NCBI GenBank assembly: GCA_023420415.1
Contig: JAEZWF010000042.1
Location: 1 to 64,000, forward strand
From: Actinomycetes bacterium
GTDB lineage: Bacteria > Actinomycetota > Actinomycetes > Actinomycetales > Dermatophilaceae
Direction: 5' to 3'
DNA length: 64,000 bases
Numbering within the stretch: the first letter of the stretch is position 1; every line of letters begins with the position of its first letter. Under the pieces are notes generated by a model. That model was not told the origin of the DNA and did not search any database. It worked only from the letters and a program-made list of their open reading frames with translations. Below, in pieces: positions 23,940 to 40,959 of this stretch. Made by a program: the position numbers and the translations under genes.

Positions 23940-24692
23940 CATCGGGAGCCACTGGTCGCGGGCGACGAGCACTTCGCGCAGCACGTCCGGCCGGTCGGTG
24001 ATGATGCCGTCGACACCCGCGTCGAGCAGTCGCGTGATCTCGATCGGGTCGTCGACGGTCCACACGATGACCCGGACGCCGATGCGGTGCGCGCCCGCCA
24101 CGAGTCGCTCGACGAAGACCGGGAACCGCCCCAACCGGAGCGGCACGTGCGCGAACTCGGCGGTGGCGAACCGGCGGGCACACGGCATACCGGCCCGCGC
24201 CGAGGTGACGAGAGCTGTCAGCGAGCGCCACCCCAGGGCGGTGCGCACCCCGGGCGCCTGCGTCCGCAGCTCGGCGAGCCAACCGTCCCACGCCCCTGCG
24301 ACGCACACCCGGCCACGAAAGTCGTTGTCCTGCAACAGGTCAGCCAACGGCGCGATGGCATCGCGGTCCTTGAGGTCGACCGTGAAGTTGACGCCGGGGA
24401 ACGCCTCGAGCGCTTCGCGCAACGTGGCGATGGGTTCACCACCGACGCGGGTGCTGCGCAGCGAGGCGAAGGTGTGCCGGCGCAGCGGCCCCCGCAGCCC
24501 CGTCACCCGGTCGAGGGTGGCATCGTGGAAGCAGACCAGCTCACCGTCAGCGGTGACCCGGACGTCGGTCTCGAGATAGCGGTAGCCCAGGGCCACCGAT
24601 CGGCCGAACGCGGCGAGGGTGTTCTCGGGCGCGAGCGCCGCCCCGCCGCGGTGGGCGAGGGCGAGCGGCTCGGACTGCGCTCCGTATGCCAT
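23901..24692 (-). CDS. Glycerophosphodiester phosphodiesterase family protein
   Basis: 263 residues from ATG 24692. TIM-barrel GDPD domain with the catalytic opening LALAHRGGAALAPENTLAAF, metal ligands in YLETDVRVTADGELVCFHD, and the terminal VIVWTVDDPIEITRLLDAGVDGIITDRPD. No signal peptide, so the enzyme is cytoplasmic and would release glycerol-3-phosphate from glycerophosphodiesters. Monocistronic and convergent with the GNAT gene. Confidence 0.93.
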   Translation of the reverse strand: MAYGAQSEPLALAHRGGAALAPENTLAAFGRSVALGYRYLETDVRVTADGELVCFHDATLDRVTGLRGPLRRHTFASLRSTRVGGEPIATLREALEAFPGVNFTVDLKDRDAIAPLADLLQDNDFRGRVCVAGAWDGWLAELRTQAPGVRTALGWRSLTALVTSARAGMPCARRFATAEFAHVPLRLGRFPVFVERLVAGAHRIGVRVIVWTVDDPIEITRLLDAGVDGIITDRPDVLREVLVARDQWLPMSEAVAEEQGVGG

Positions 24693-24775
24693 GGCACCAG
24701 CGTGCCGGTCCGGCAACTCGCCGGACGACGAAAGCCGCTGGCATCACGGACAGTTCACGCAGGATGCCCCGAGTG

Positions 24776-25555
24776 TTAGTCCCCTGCTCGCAGCTGCGCC
24801 GCAATCGCAGCGGCGGCCTTGTGCAGCGGACCGACGGCCTTGTCGATGAAGTCGTCGGTCATCCGCGGCAACGGGCCGCTCACCGACAGCGCCAGCTGCT
24901 GTGGTGCGTCCGGCACCGCGACCGCTACACACCGCACCCCGACCTCCTGCTCGCCCTCGTCGAGGGCGTAGCCGCGCTTGCGGGTGGCCGCGAGCTCCTT
25001 GGCCAGCGCGTCAGGCGTGGTGATCGTGTGCTCGGTCCGGGCCGGCATACCGGTGCGCTCGACCAGCGCGCGCACCTCGCCCGGATCCATCTCGGCGAGC
25101 ACCGCCTTGCCGACACCGGTCGAGTGCGGCAGCACCCGGCGGCCGACCTCGGTGAACATGCGCATCGAGTTCTGTGAGGCCATCACCTGGCCGACGTAAA
25201 CGATCTGGTCGCCGTCGAGCATGGCCAGGTTGACCGACTCCCCGAGCTCGCGGGCGAGGTTCTCCATCTGTGGACGGGCCCAGCGGCCGACCATGCGCGA
25301 CGTCGTCTCGCCGAGCCGAATCAGTCTGGGCCCCAACGAATACTGGCGTGATGCCTCCTGCCGGACATAGCCGAGGTCGACCAGGGTGCGGATCAGCCGG
25401 TGGATCGTCGGCAGGGGCAGCTGTGCGTCGCTCGCGAGCTGCGACAGGCTGATGACACCGCCCGCGTCGGCCATCGTCTCGAGGAGCATGAACGCCCGCT
25501 CGAGCGACTGGACGCCACCGGAGCGCCCGCCGGCTGCGGTGGCCTCGGCGTTCAT
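24776..25555 (-). CDS. IclR-family regulator, probable glyoxylate/allantoin regulon controller (AllR-like)
   Basis: 259 residues from ATG 25555, with GGGGAGATGG upstream. N-terminal winged helix (GGVQSLERAFMLLETMADAGGVISLSQLASDAQLPLPTIHRLIRTLVDLGYVRQ) and a C-terminal IclR effector domain (GESVNLAMLDGDQIVYVGQV; LPHSTGVGKAVLAEM). It is divergent from malate synthase with the palindrome TTTCCGTATCATGGAA between them. Related palindromes precede the hydroxypyruvate isomerase, uricase and malic enzyme genes, so it probably represses the purine-glyoxylate genes and responds to glyoxylate or a ureide, as E. coli AllR does. Effector is inferred. Confidence 0.9.
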   Translation of the reverse strand: MNAEATAAGGRSGGVQSLERAFMLLETMADAGGVISLSQLASDAQLPLPTIHRLIRTLVDLGYVRQEASRQYSLGPRLIRLGETTSRMVGRWARPQMENLARELGESVNLAMLDGDQIVYVGQVMASQNSMRMFTEVGRRVLPHSTGVGKAVLAEMDPGEVRALVERTGMPARTEHTITTPDALAKELAATRKRGYALDEGEQEVGVRCVAVAVPDAPQQLALSVSGPLPRMTDDFIDKAVGPLHKAAAAIAAQLRAGD

Positions 25556-25590
25556 CCATCTCCCCGTTCGGGCTTACGAATGAGAAGACA

Positions 25591-25607
25591 TTTCCGTATC
25601 ATGGAAC
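25591..25607. promoter_or_regulatory. IclR-type operator in the iclR/aceB divergent promoter
   Basis: TTTCCGTATCATGGAAC is an imperfect palindrome placed 36 bases upstream of the IclR-type gene and 70 bases upstream of malate synthase. It matches the site before hydroxypyruvate isomerase (TTTCCGTATAGTGGAAA) in 14 of the first 16 positions. Confidence 0.75.
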
Positions 25608-25676
25608 TATCGTAGCCACGCGGAGCGCACTTCCGCGACCGCCCCGCCGACACCCGAACACCGATCCGAGGACGAC

Positions 25677-27293
25677 ATGCCCGAGCCGACCGTGACCGTG
25701 GACGCCCCGCACGACGTGGAGCGCAGCGAGGAGATCCTCACCCCTGAGGCGCTGGCGTTCCTGGGCGAGCTGCAGCAACGGTTCGGGTCGACGCGCGACG
25801 AGCTGCTCGAGGCCCGCCGCAGTCGACGCGCCGAGGTCTCGCGCACCGGACACCTCGACTTCCTGGCCGAGACCGCGCAGGTGCGCGACAGCGACTGGCA
25901 GGTCGCGCCCGCGCCGGCCGACTTCCAGGACCGGCGGGTCGAGATCACCGGACCAACCACCCGCAAGATGGCGATCAACGCCCTCAACTCCGGTGCCAAG
26001 GTGTGGCTGGCCGACCTCGAGGACGCCAACACTCCCCACTGGGACAACGTGATCGGCGGCCAGGTCAACCTCTACGACGCGGTGCGCCGCACCATCGAGC
26101 TCACCACCCCGGAGGGCAAGCACTACGCGCTCAAGGACGCAGACGGCATACCCGTCATCGTCCCGCGCCCCCGCGGCTGGCACTTCGACGAGGCCCACCT
26201 CACCCTCGACGGCACGCCCCTCGTCGGAGCGCTCGTCGACTTCGGCCTCTACTTCTTCCACAACGCCGCCGAGCTGCTCGAGCGCGGCAGCGGCCCCTAC
26301 TTCTACCTACCCAAGATGGAGAGCCACCTCGAGGCGCGGCTGTGGAACGACGTCTTCACCTTCGCCGAGGAGCGGCTCGGCATCGCGCCCGGCACCGTGC
26401 GGGCGACGGTGCTGATCGAGACGATCCCGGCGGCGTTCGAGATGGAGGAGATCCTCTACGAGCTACGCGACCACGCGGCCGGGCTCAACGCCGGGCGCTG
26501 GGACTACCTGTTCTCGATCATCAAGTACTTCAGGGACTCCGGGCCGCAGTTCACGCTCCCCGACCGCAACGCGGTGACGATGAACGCGCCGATGATGAAG
26601 GCCTACTCCGACCTGCTCGTCGCCACCTGCCACAAGCGCGGGGCCTTCGCGATCGGCGGCATGGCGGCGTTCATCCCCAGCAAGGACGAGGCGGCCAACG
26701 AGGCGGCATTCGCCAAGGTGCGTGCCGACAAGGAGCGCGAGGCCAAGGCCGGGTTCGACGGGTCGTGGGTCGCGCACCCCGGCATGGTCGAGCTGTGCAA
26801 GGAGGTCTTCACCTCGGTGCTCGGCGACCGACCCAACCAGCTCGACGTCTTGCGCGACGACGTCGACGTCGAGGCCGAGGACCTGCTCGACGCGGGTGCG
26901 ACGCCGGGAGAGCGCACGATCGACGGCCTGCGCGGCAACGTCGACGTGGGCATCCGCTACCTCCAGGCGTGGCTCTCCGGCAACGGTGCCGCGGCGATCC
27001 ACAACCTCATGGAGGACGCCGCGACCGCCGAGATCTCACGCAGCCAGATCTGGCAGTGGCTCAACTCGAGCGCCACGTTGTCGTCCGGTGAGACGGTGAG
27101 TCGCGAGCTCGTCGACCAGGTCGTGGAGGAGGCGTATGCCGCGTTGCTGGCCGAGGCGGGCGACGACCAGGCCGCGCGCGAGTCGTTGGAGACGGCGCGA
27201 AAACTGTTCGTGGAGTGCGCAATCGACCCGGACTTCCCCGACTTCCTGACGCTGCCGGCCTACGAAGAGGTGCTGCGCGCCGAACGCGCCTGA
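25677..27293 (+). CDS. aceB: Malate synthase A
   Basis: 538 residues from ATG 25677. Condenses glyoxylate with acetyl-CoA to malate. Family motifs: KVWLADLEDANTPHWDN, PKMESHLEARLWNDVF, TVLIETIPAAFEMEEILYELRDHAAGLNAGRWDY and IGGMAAFIPSK. The length (about 535) fits form A. It is divergent from the IclR gene with an operator between them. It is the exit of the purine-derived glyoxylate into the citric acid cycle, alongside the Gcl glycerate branch. Confidence 0.97.
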   Translation: MPEPTVTVDAPHDVERSEEILTPEALAFLGELQQRFGSTRDELLEARRSRRAEVSRTGHLDFLAETAQVRDSDWQVAPAPADFQDRRVEITGPTTRKMAINALNSGAKVWLADLEDANTPHWDNVIGGQVNLYDAVRRTIELTTPEGKHYALKDADGIPVIVPRPRGWHFDEAHLTLDGTPLVGALVDFGLYFFHNAAELLERGSGPYFYLPKMESHLEARLWNDVFTFAEERLGIAPGTVRATVLIETIPAAFEMEEILYELRDHAAGLNAGRWDYLFSIIKYFRDSGPQFTLPDRNAVTMNAPMMKAYSDLLVATCHKRGAFAIGGMAAFIPSKDEAANEAAFAKVRADKEREAKAGFDGSWVAHPGMVELCKEVFTSVLGDRPNQLDVLRDDVDVEAEDLLDAGATPGERTIDGLRGNVDVGIRYLQAWLSGNGAAAIHNLMEDAATAEISRSQIWQWLNSSATLSSGETVSRELVDQVVEEAYAALLAEAGDDQAARESLETARKLFVECAIDPDFPDFLTLPAYEEVLRAERA

Positions 27294-27306
27294 CCTGTCG
27301 GACGGG

Positions 27307-27310
<4 letters not shown>
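27290..27310. terminator. Bidirectional hairpin between aceB and guanine deaminase
   Basis: CTGACC (27290-27295) pairs with GGTCAG (27305-27310), overlapping both stop codons; flanking GCG/CGC can extend the stem with a bulge. Only 13 bases separate these convergent genes. Confidence 0.5.
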
Positions 27311-28613
<1,303 letters not shown>

Positions 28614-28617
<4 letters not shown>

Positions 28618-29423
28618 GCTTCGACCGCCTCGGCCTGGAAGGTGCGCAGCAGGTCGGCGGCGACCGCGACGGCGATCGTGGCGGGCGCCTTGCCGTCGAT
28701 GTCGGGGAGGCCGATGGGGGTCTGGATGCGGTTCAACGACTCTTGCGAATGTCCTTCTGCCGCAAGGCGCTTCTCGAACCGGCGCCACTTGGCACTGGAC
28801 CCGATGAGACCGATCGTGCCGAGGTGACGGCAGCGCAACGCCGCGTCGCAGAGGGCTGCGTCCTCCGCGTGGTCGTGGGTCATGACGAGGACGTGGATGC
28901 CGGCGGGCACCTGGCCCAGGACGAGCTCGGGCACGGGCGCGTGGTGGACGCGGACGCCTGCGACGGCGTCGTCGAGCACGCCGAGCCGGTCGTGGCCGAG
29001 CTGGTCGGCGCGCGAGTCCACGAGGTGCAGCTCGAGATCGTGCCGGGCGAGCACGCGGGCGAGCTCGAGTCCGACGTGGCCCATCCCGAAGATGGCGACC
29101 GACGGCACGACGGGCAGCGGCTCGAGCAGCAGCCGCACCTCGCCGCCGCAGCACTGCTGCCCGTGCTCGGTCGGCGCCTTGTCGTTGAGCGCGAGCTCGA
29201 GGTCGACGGGGTCGAGCGAGCCGCTCGCGAGCAGCGTTCGCGCACGCTCCACCGCGGTCGCCTCGAGGTTGCCGCCGCCCACGCTCCCCCACGTCTGGTC
29301 GGTCGAGACGACCATCTTCGCGCCCGCCTCCCGAGGGGAGTGACCGCGAACCGCCACCAGCGTGACCAGCACGCCTGGCTGCCGTCGCTCACGCAGACGC
29401 TCGACTGCGGTGATCCAGCGCAT
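28614..29423 (-). CDS. xdhC: Xanthine dehydrogenase accessory protein XdhC
   Basis: 269 residues from ATG 29423. Binds molybdenum cofactor, helps its sulfuration and inserts it into XdhB. The N-terminal XdhC/CoxI domain is VLVTLVAVRGHSPREAGAKMVV, GSVGGGNLEA and EHGQQCCGGEVRLLLEP (the conserved double cysteine). The C-terminal Rossmann domain is VAIFGMGHVGLELARVL then VLVMTHDHAEDAALC and IGLIGSSAKWRRF. One base separates it from the xdhB stop. Confidence 0.94.
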
Positions 29424-29424
29424 G

Positions 29425-33329
<3,905 letters not shown>

Positions 33330-33465
33330 CGCGACCTCCTCACCCCGTCGTTGGGGCTCCCATCATCCACCCGCGGCGAGCCGCGAGGAGCATGGTTGGT
33401 GTCGGCGCGGCACCGACGGTTATCCATGCGAACGACGGGGCGCGAGGTTCGGACCACGGTAGCCC

Positions 33466-33480
33466 TCAACAAACTGTTGA
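33466..33480. promoter_or_regulatory. TCAACA-N3-TGTTGA palindrome upstream of xdhA
   Basis: TCAACAAACTGTTGA is 137 bases upstream of the xdhA start. Its exact reverse complement occurs at 44525-44539 upstream of uricase. I saw no other 15-base match in the window. Confidence 0.65.
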
Positions 33481-33500
33481 ATCAAGGCTTTCGGATACGC

Positions 33501-33520
33501 AGTTTCACCATGTGGAAACT
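33501..33520. promoter_or_regulatory. Divergent IclR-type operator upstream of xdhA
   Basis: AGTTTCACCATGTGGAAACT is a dyad (AGTTTC/GAAACT arms) resembling the TTTCC-N7-GGAAA sites elsewhere in the purine region, but with a centre one base shorter. It is 172 bases upstream of xdhA. Membership of the same regulon is less certain than for the others. Confidence 0.5.
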
Positions 33521-33548
33521 GCGCCCGGCCGCTTGTCCCAGACGGGCG

Positions 33549-34384
<836 letters not shown>

Positions 34385-34388
<4 letters not shown>

Positions 34389-35722
34389 GGGTTTCCTCTC
34401 CTGATGAGCTGCCCTCGCGGGGCTGCGTCGAGGTCGACGGGTATGCCGCGCAGCCAGGTCTGCCGGACGACACCGGTCAGCGTGCGGCCGGCGTAGGCCG
34501 TGACGGGGTTCTTGTGGCGCAGGCGGGCGACGTCGACAGTGAACTCCTCGTCGGGGGCGAGGACGACAAGGTCGGCCTGCGCGCCGACCGCGATACGGCC
34601 CCGGTCGGACAGCCCCACCTGGTCGGCGGTGTTCGTGGCCATCCACCGCACCACGTCGGCCAGCGTGAACCCACGCGCCCGCGCCTCGGTCCACACGGCG
34701 GCCAGGCCGAGCTGCACGCCAGCGATCCCACCCCACGCCAGCCCGAACTCGCCGACGTCCCTGCGTTTGAGGTCCTCCGTGCACGGGCTGTGGTCGGTGA
34801 CGATCGTGCCGATCGTCCCGTCCCGCAACGCATCCCAGAGGTGATCGCGGTTGTCGGCCTCGCGGATCGGGGGGCAGCACTTGAACTCGGTCGCGCCGTC
34901 GGGGATCTCCTCGGCCGTGATCGTGAGGTAGTGCGGGCACGTCTCGGCCGTGACCCGCAGCCCCTCCGCCTGCGCCTTGGCGACCAGCGGCGCGGCGTCG
35001 GCGTCGGAGAGGTGCAGAATGTGCGCCCGTCCCCCGGTCTCACGGACCGCGTCGACGACGGCAGTGATCGCCACCTCCTCGGCCGCACGTGGTCGCGAAC
35101 CCAGGTACGCGGCATACGTGCGTCCCTCAGGCTCCGGGGCAGAGTGGATGGCGTCGGCGTCCTCGGCGTGCACGATGACGAGCGCGTCGAACTTCGTTGT
35201 CTCCGTGAGGGCTTCGCGCAGCTCGGCCGTCGTGAGCGGGGGGAACTCGTCGACCCCGGAGTGGATGAGGAAGCACTTGAAGCCAAAGACACCGGCCTCG
35301 TGCAGCGGTCGCAGGTCGGGCACGTTGCCCGGGACCGCCCCGCCCCAGAAGCCCACGTCCACATAGGCCTGGTCGCGGGCGACGGCACGCTTCTCTTCCA
35401 GTGCCGCAACGGAAACCGTCGCGGGGATCGAGTTGAGCGGCATGTCGATGATCGTGGTGACGCCTCCGGCCGCGGCCGCCCGCGTGGCGCTGGCAAAACC
35501 CTCCCACTCGGTGCGGCCGGGCTCGTTGACATGGACGTGCGTGTCGACCAGGCCCGGCAGGAGCACCTCGTCGTCGGCGAGCTCGACCACGGGCACGTCT
35601 CCGGCTGGCACGTCGTAGGGCCCGATCGCGGCGATGCGGCCACCGGCGACGAGGACCGTCGCCGCGACCTCCTCACCGTCCACGACCGCGCGTCGAGCCC
35701 GCAGCACGACATCAGCGTTCAC
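34385..35722 (-). CDS. allB: Allantoinase
   Basis: 445 residues from GTG 35722, with GGAGG inside the end of the glycerate kinase gene. Cyclic amidohydrolase that opens allantoin to allantoate. LVDTHVHVNEPGRTEWEGF gives the metal-binding HxH, FGFKCFLIHSGVD carries the lysine that is carbamylated, and VTAETCPHYL, KCCPPIR and GTIVTDHSPC contain the remaining ligands. Overlaps glxK by 11 bases and allE by 4, so the genes are coupled. Confidence 0.96.
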
Positions 35723-36887
35723 GTGCCACCTCCACTTCGACGCGACTGGTCGCCGGTGCATCCAGGACCTCACCGTACTCGCGCGCGATCCGCGCACCGA
35801 TGCGTTCCAGGAGGGGACCGGGGGCGTCGAACGCCTCCTCGCGGCTGCCCGCCTCGTCGATGAGCCCGTATGCCGCATCGAAGCCGGCCGAACGCCACGT
35901 CGCCTCGTCGAGGGCGACCCTGCCGGCCACCGCGACCACGGGAGTGTGGCGTGGCCCGGCCAGCGCGGCGACCGCCGCAGGCGCCTTGCCGTGCAACGTC
36001 TGGTCGTCGAGGGACCCTTCGCCGGTGACCACGAGGTCGGCTGCGGCGACAGCCTCAGAAAGACCGGTCAGCTCGCCGACGAGCTCCGCGCCCGGGCGCA
36101 TCGTGGCGCCCAGCACCGCCAGCAGCGCGAAGCCGACACCGCCGGCAGCGCCCGCGCCAGGCGTGTCGCGCAGGTCGCGCCCGGTGGCCTGCGCCACCAG
36201 GTCGGCCCAGGCTGAGAGACCGATGTCGAGCGCCTCCACCTCGTCGGGACCGGCACCCTTCTGCGGTCCGTAGACCGCAGCCGTACCCGTCGGTCCGGTG
36301 AGTGGGTTGTCGACGTCGCTGGCCACGACGAGCTCGGCACTGGCGAGCCCCGGGTGGAGCTCGGAGACGTCGAGCCCGACGACGTCGACCAGTGAGCCAC
36401 CGCCATCACGGAGCGCCCGGCCGCGGCGACCGCTGACGCGCGCGCCGAGGGCCTGGAGCAGCCCCATCCCACCGTCGGTGGAGGCGCTGCCGCCGATGCC
36501 GACGATGATCCGGCGGCACCCGGCATCGAGCGCTGCGGCGATGAGGTCGCCGGTCCCGCGGCTGGTGGCGCCCAACGGGTCTGGCCGTCCGTCCGGCAGA
36601 CGTGACAGGCCACTCACCTCCGCGAGCTCGACCACCGCCTCGGTGCCGCGCCGCGCAAAGCTCGCCGTGAGCGGCATACCTGTCGGCCCCGCTGCCCGCA
36701 CGGCCACGAGGTCGAACCCGGCCGCCTCGGCCGCCGCGAGCGTGCCGTCGCCACCGTCGGCGACGGGCACGGTGGCGACCTCGAGGTCGGGCAGCACGGC
36801 GCGCAGCCCGGTCTCCAGGTGCGTCGCCACCTCGGCGGCGATCAGCGTGCCCTTGAACTTGTCCGGGGCGAGCAGCACGCGCGTCAT
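35712..36887 (-). CDS. glxK: Glycerate kinase (GlxK/GarK type)
   Basis: 391 residues from ATG 36887. Phosphorylates D-glycerate, the end of the glyoxylate carboligase branch. VLLAPDKFKGTLIAAEVA at the start, VADGGDGTLAA, GIGGSASTDGGMGLLQALGA and VTGEGSLDDQTLHGKAP are family motifs. It follows gcl after 9 bases and overlaps allB, so glyoxylate and ureide genes share one transcript. Confidence 0.95.
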   Translation of the reverse strand: MTRVLLAPDKFKGTLIAAEVATHLETGLRAVLPDLEVATVPVADGGDGTLAAAEAAGFDLVAVRAAGPTGMPLTASFARRGTEAVVELAEVSGLSRLPDGRPDPLGATSRGTGDLIAAALDAGCRRIIVGIGGSASTDGGMGLLQALGARVSGRRGRALRDGGGSLVDVVGLDVSELHPGLASAELVVASDVDNPLTGPTGTAAVYGPQKGAGPDEVEALDIGLSAWADLVAQATGRDLRDTPGAGAAGGVGFALLAVLGATMRPGAELVGELTGLSEAVAAADLVVTGEGSLDDQTLHGKAPAAVAALAGPRHTPVVAVAGRVALDEATWRSAGFDAAYGLIDEAGSREEAFDAPGPLLERIGARIAREYGEVLDAPATSRVEVEVARER

Positions 36888-36896
36888 CGGGCGACC

Positions 36897-38675
<1,779 letters not shown>

Positions 38676-38679
38676 GGTT

Positions 38680-39573
38680 CTACTCCTTCACGTCGGGCGA
38701 CTGACCCGAGAGACGCTGGACGCCGCGCAGCAGCGCGGAGTGGTCGAGGCCGCCGTCGCCGTTCGCGCGGGCGGAGGCCATGAGCTGGGCGACGAGCCCA
38801 CCGAGGGGGACGACGACACCGGCCTCGCGCGCGGCGCTCGTGACGATGCCCATGTCCTTGTGGTGCAGGTCGATCCGGAACCCCGGCTGGAACGACTTGC
38901 TGGTCATGTTGTCGCGCTTCTGGTCCAGGACCTTCGACCCGGCGAGCCCTCCGCCGAGCACATCCAGGGCGGCGCCGAGGTCGACGCCGTAGGCCTCGAG
39001 GAAGACGACCGCCTCGGCCAGGGCCTCGATGTTGGCGGCGACGACGAGCTGGTTGGCCGCCTTCACCGTCTGCCCGGCACCGTTGCCGCCGACGTGGACG
39101 ATGGTCTTGCCGACCGCGTCGAGGACCGGCTTGGCGGCCTCGAAGTCAGCCGCGTCCCCGCCGACCATGATCGACAGCGCAGCGTTCTTGGCTCCGGCCT
39201 CCCCGCCGGAGACCGGGGCGTCGAGCAGCCGGAACCCCTTGTCCTGGGCAGTCTTCGCCAGCTCCACCGTCACGTCGGGGCGGATGGTGGAGAAGTCGAT
39301 GACGAGGGTCCCCTCCTTGGCGTTGGCGAAGACGCCGTCCTCCCCCGCGAGCACGTCCTGCACGTCCGGGCTGTCCGGCACCATGACCGCGACCACCTCG
39401 GCGTCGCGCACCGCGTCGGCCACGGAGTCGGCGGCGCACCCGCCTGCGTCGACAAGGGCCTTGGTCTTCTCCGGTGACGGGTTGTAGCCCACGACGTCGT
39501 GGCCGGCGTTCTGGAGGTGGACGGCCATCGGGCTGCCCATGATGCCGAGGCCGATGAAGGCGATGCTGCTCAT
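38680..39573 (-). CDS. glxR: 2-hydroxy-3-oxopropionate (tartronate semialdehyde) reductase
   Basis: 297 residues from ATG 39573. Reduces tartronate semialdehyde to D-glycerate with NAD(P)H. The Rossmann motif is IAFIGLGIMGSPMAVHLQNAGH, the substrate loop FRLLDAPVSGGEAGAKNAALSIMVGG, and the catalytic lysine GNGAGQTVKAANQLVVA; DHSALLRG is seen at the end. Placed directly before gcl, its product partner. Confidence 0.95.
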   Translation of the reverse strand: MSSIAFIGLGIMGSPMAVHLQNAGHDVVGYNPSPEKTKALVDAGGCAADSVADAVRDAEVVAVMVPDSPDVQDVLAGEDGVFANAKEGTLVIDFSTIRPDVTVELAKTAQDKGFRLLDAPVSGGEAGAKNAALSIMVGGDAADFEAAKPVLDAVGKTIVHVGGNGAGQTVKAANQLVVAANIEALAEAVVFLEAYGVDLGAALDVLGGGLAGSKVLDQKRDNMTSKSFQPGFRIDLHHKDMGIVTSAAREAGVVVPLGGLVAQLMASARANGDGGLDHSALLRGVQRLSGQSPDVKE

Positions 39574-39626
39574 GTGGTTCTCCTTGCTGCGGGTCTGCGG
39601 TGCTGCTGATCTGTGGGTCTGTGCTT

Positions 39627-39675
39627 GCTTGCGTCCGCGGATTTGCCCACCAGCGGGGCAAACTCGCAGACGCAG
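39627..39675. repeat. REP-like hairpin element, copy 2
   Basis: GCGTCCGCGGATTTGCCC (39631-39648) can pair with GGGCAAACTCGCAGACGC (39656-39673) in 15 of 18 positions. The left flank TGCTTGCGTCCGCG is identical to the hairpin at 12716. It sits in the 106-base gap between hydroxypyruvate isomerase and glxR and might attenuate or stabilise the operon mRNA. Confidence 0.55.
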
Positions 39676-39679
39676 CGGG

Positions 39680-40489
39680 TCAGCGGTGGAGCCAGCCGAG
39701 GCTCTCCGGCGTGGTCGCGGTGGTGGGCTTGTACTCCAGGCCCACCCACCCGGCATACCCCCGCGCGGCCAGGTCGGCGAGGTGCCGGTCGAGGTCCAGC
39801 GAGCCACTGCCGGGCTCGCCGCGGCCGGGTGCGTCGGCGATCTGCACGTGCGCCACGCGGTCGACGTATGCCGCGATGGCGGCGTCGATGTCGTCGCCGT
39901 TGTTCGCGAGGTGGAAGAGGTCGAGGAGGAACCCGACGTTGGCGTTGCCCGTGGCGCGGACGTCGTCGACCACGGCAACGGAGTCGGCGGCGGTGCGCAG
40001 CGGGTAGGGCTTGGGCCCGCTGACCGACTCGACCAGGACGGTGGCACCGATGCGGTCGGCGGCCTTGGCCGCGGCGGCGATCGACTCACGGCCGAGCTCG
40101 TCCTGTTCCTGCGGGCTGGCATCCTCGACCCGGTTGCCGAAGAGCGCGTTGAACCCGCTCACGCCGAGCCGCTCGCCGATGCCGACAGTGACGTCGATGT
40201 TGTCGCGAAACTCCTGCGCCCGCGCGGGGATCGAGAGGACGCCGCAGTCCGGACCAGCCAGGTCGCCGGCGAAGAAGTTGAGCCCGACGAGCTGCACCCC
40301 GGCGTCTTCCACGGCCCCGACGAAGGCGTCGACCTCACGGTCGCCCGGGACCGGCTGCTCCGGCCAGGGCCACCAGAACTCGACGGCATCGAAGCCGGAC
40401 GCCTTCGCGGCGGCGGGACGCTCGAGCAGGGGCAGCTCGGTGAACAGGATCGAGCAGTTGGCCTCGTACCGCAGTCCGTGGTCGCTCAT
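39680..40489 (-). CDS. hyi: Hydroxypyruvate isomerase
   Basis: 269 residues from ATG 40489, with AAGGAGCG upstream. AP-endonuclease-2-like TIM barrel interconverting hydroxypyruvate and tartronate semialdehyde. LRYEANCSILFTELPLLERPAAAKASGFDAVEFWWP, VGLNFFAGDLAGPDCGVLSIP and the metal-binding ALVES-like VLVESVSGPKPYPL and VGFLLDLFHLANNGDDI match Hyi. It leads the hyi-glxR-gcl-glxK-allB-allE unit, directly behind the best copy of the IclR-type operator. Confidence 0.93.
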   Translation of the reverse strand: MSDHGLRYEANCSILFTELPLLERPAAAKASGFDAVEFWWPWPEQPVPGDREVDAFVGAVEDAGVQLVGLNFFAGDLAGPDCGVLSIPARAQEFRDNIDVTVGIGERLGVSGFNALFGNRVEDASPQEQDELGRESIAAAAKAADRIGATVLVESVSGPKPYPLRTAADSVAVVDDVRATGNANVGFLLDLFHLANNGDDIDAAIAAYVDRVAHVQIADAPGRGEPGSGSLDLDRHLADLAARGYAGWVGLEYKPTTATTPESLGWLHR

Positions 40490-40505
40490 GGGCTTCGCTC
40501 CTTAT

Positions 40506-40524
40506 ATTTCCGTATAGTGGAAAC
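40506..40524. promoter_or_regulatory. IclR-type operator upstream of hyi
   Basis: ATTTCCGTATAGTGGAAAC has arms TTTCC/GGAAA around a 7-base centre and starts 17 bases upstream of the hyi start. An adjacent half-site GTTTCCGAT follows. Its overlap with the expected promoter and leader suggests repression. Confidence 0.75.
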
Positions 40525-40632
40525 TTGTTTCCGATTTTGTCGAGGATACGCGCGGGCAGAAGCCGCGGTCAACGGCTCGGGCGGTCTGTCTCAGGTGGTG
40601 GCGTAGGTGTGTCCGCCACACCGCGGCGCGGG

Positions 40633-40959
40633 TCAGCTCCCGCGGTAGGTGGAGTAGCCGAACGGGTTGAGCAGCACCGGCACGTGGTAGTGCTGTTCAC
40701 CGTCGGCGATCGTGAACACGACCACCACCTCGGGGTAGAACCCGTCGACACCGGCCGCCTCGAAATACGGCCCGGATGCGAAACGCAGAACGTAGTCACC
40801 GGGGTTCAGCCGGGTCGGCCCGATTGAACCCACGCGGCCGTCACCATCCGTGACGCCCTCGCCAATGCGTTCTCCCGCAACGGTTTCCAACGTCACGGCG
40901 ATGCCCTCGCCTGGGCGTCCGACACTCGTGTCGAGGACGTGCGTGCTCAGGGTTCCCAT
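40633..40959 (-). CDS. pucM: 5-hydroxyisourate hydrolase
   Basis: 108 residues from ATG 40959. Transthyretin-like enzyme opening 5-hydroxyisourate to OHCU. STHVLDTSVGRPGEGIAVTLE contains the active-site His and Asp, and the C-terminal FYPEVVVVFTIADGEQHYHVPVLLNPFGYSTYRGS contains the signature YRGS. The start overlaps the OHCU decarboxylase stop by one base (TGATG). It is last gene of the uricase operon. Confidence 0.96.
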   Translation of the reverse strand: MGTLSTHVLDTSVGRPGEGIAVTLETVAGERIGEGVTDGDGRVGSIGPTRLNPGDYVLRFASGPYFEAAGVDGFYPEVVVVFTIADGEQHYHVPVLLNPFGYSTYRGS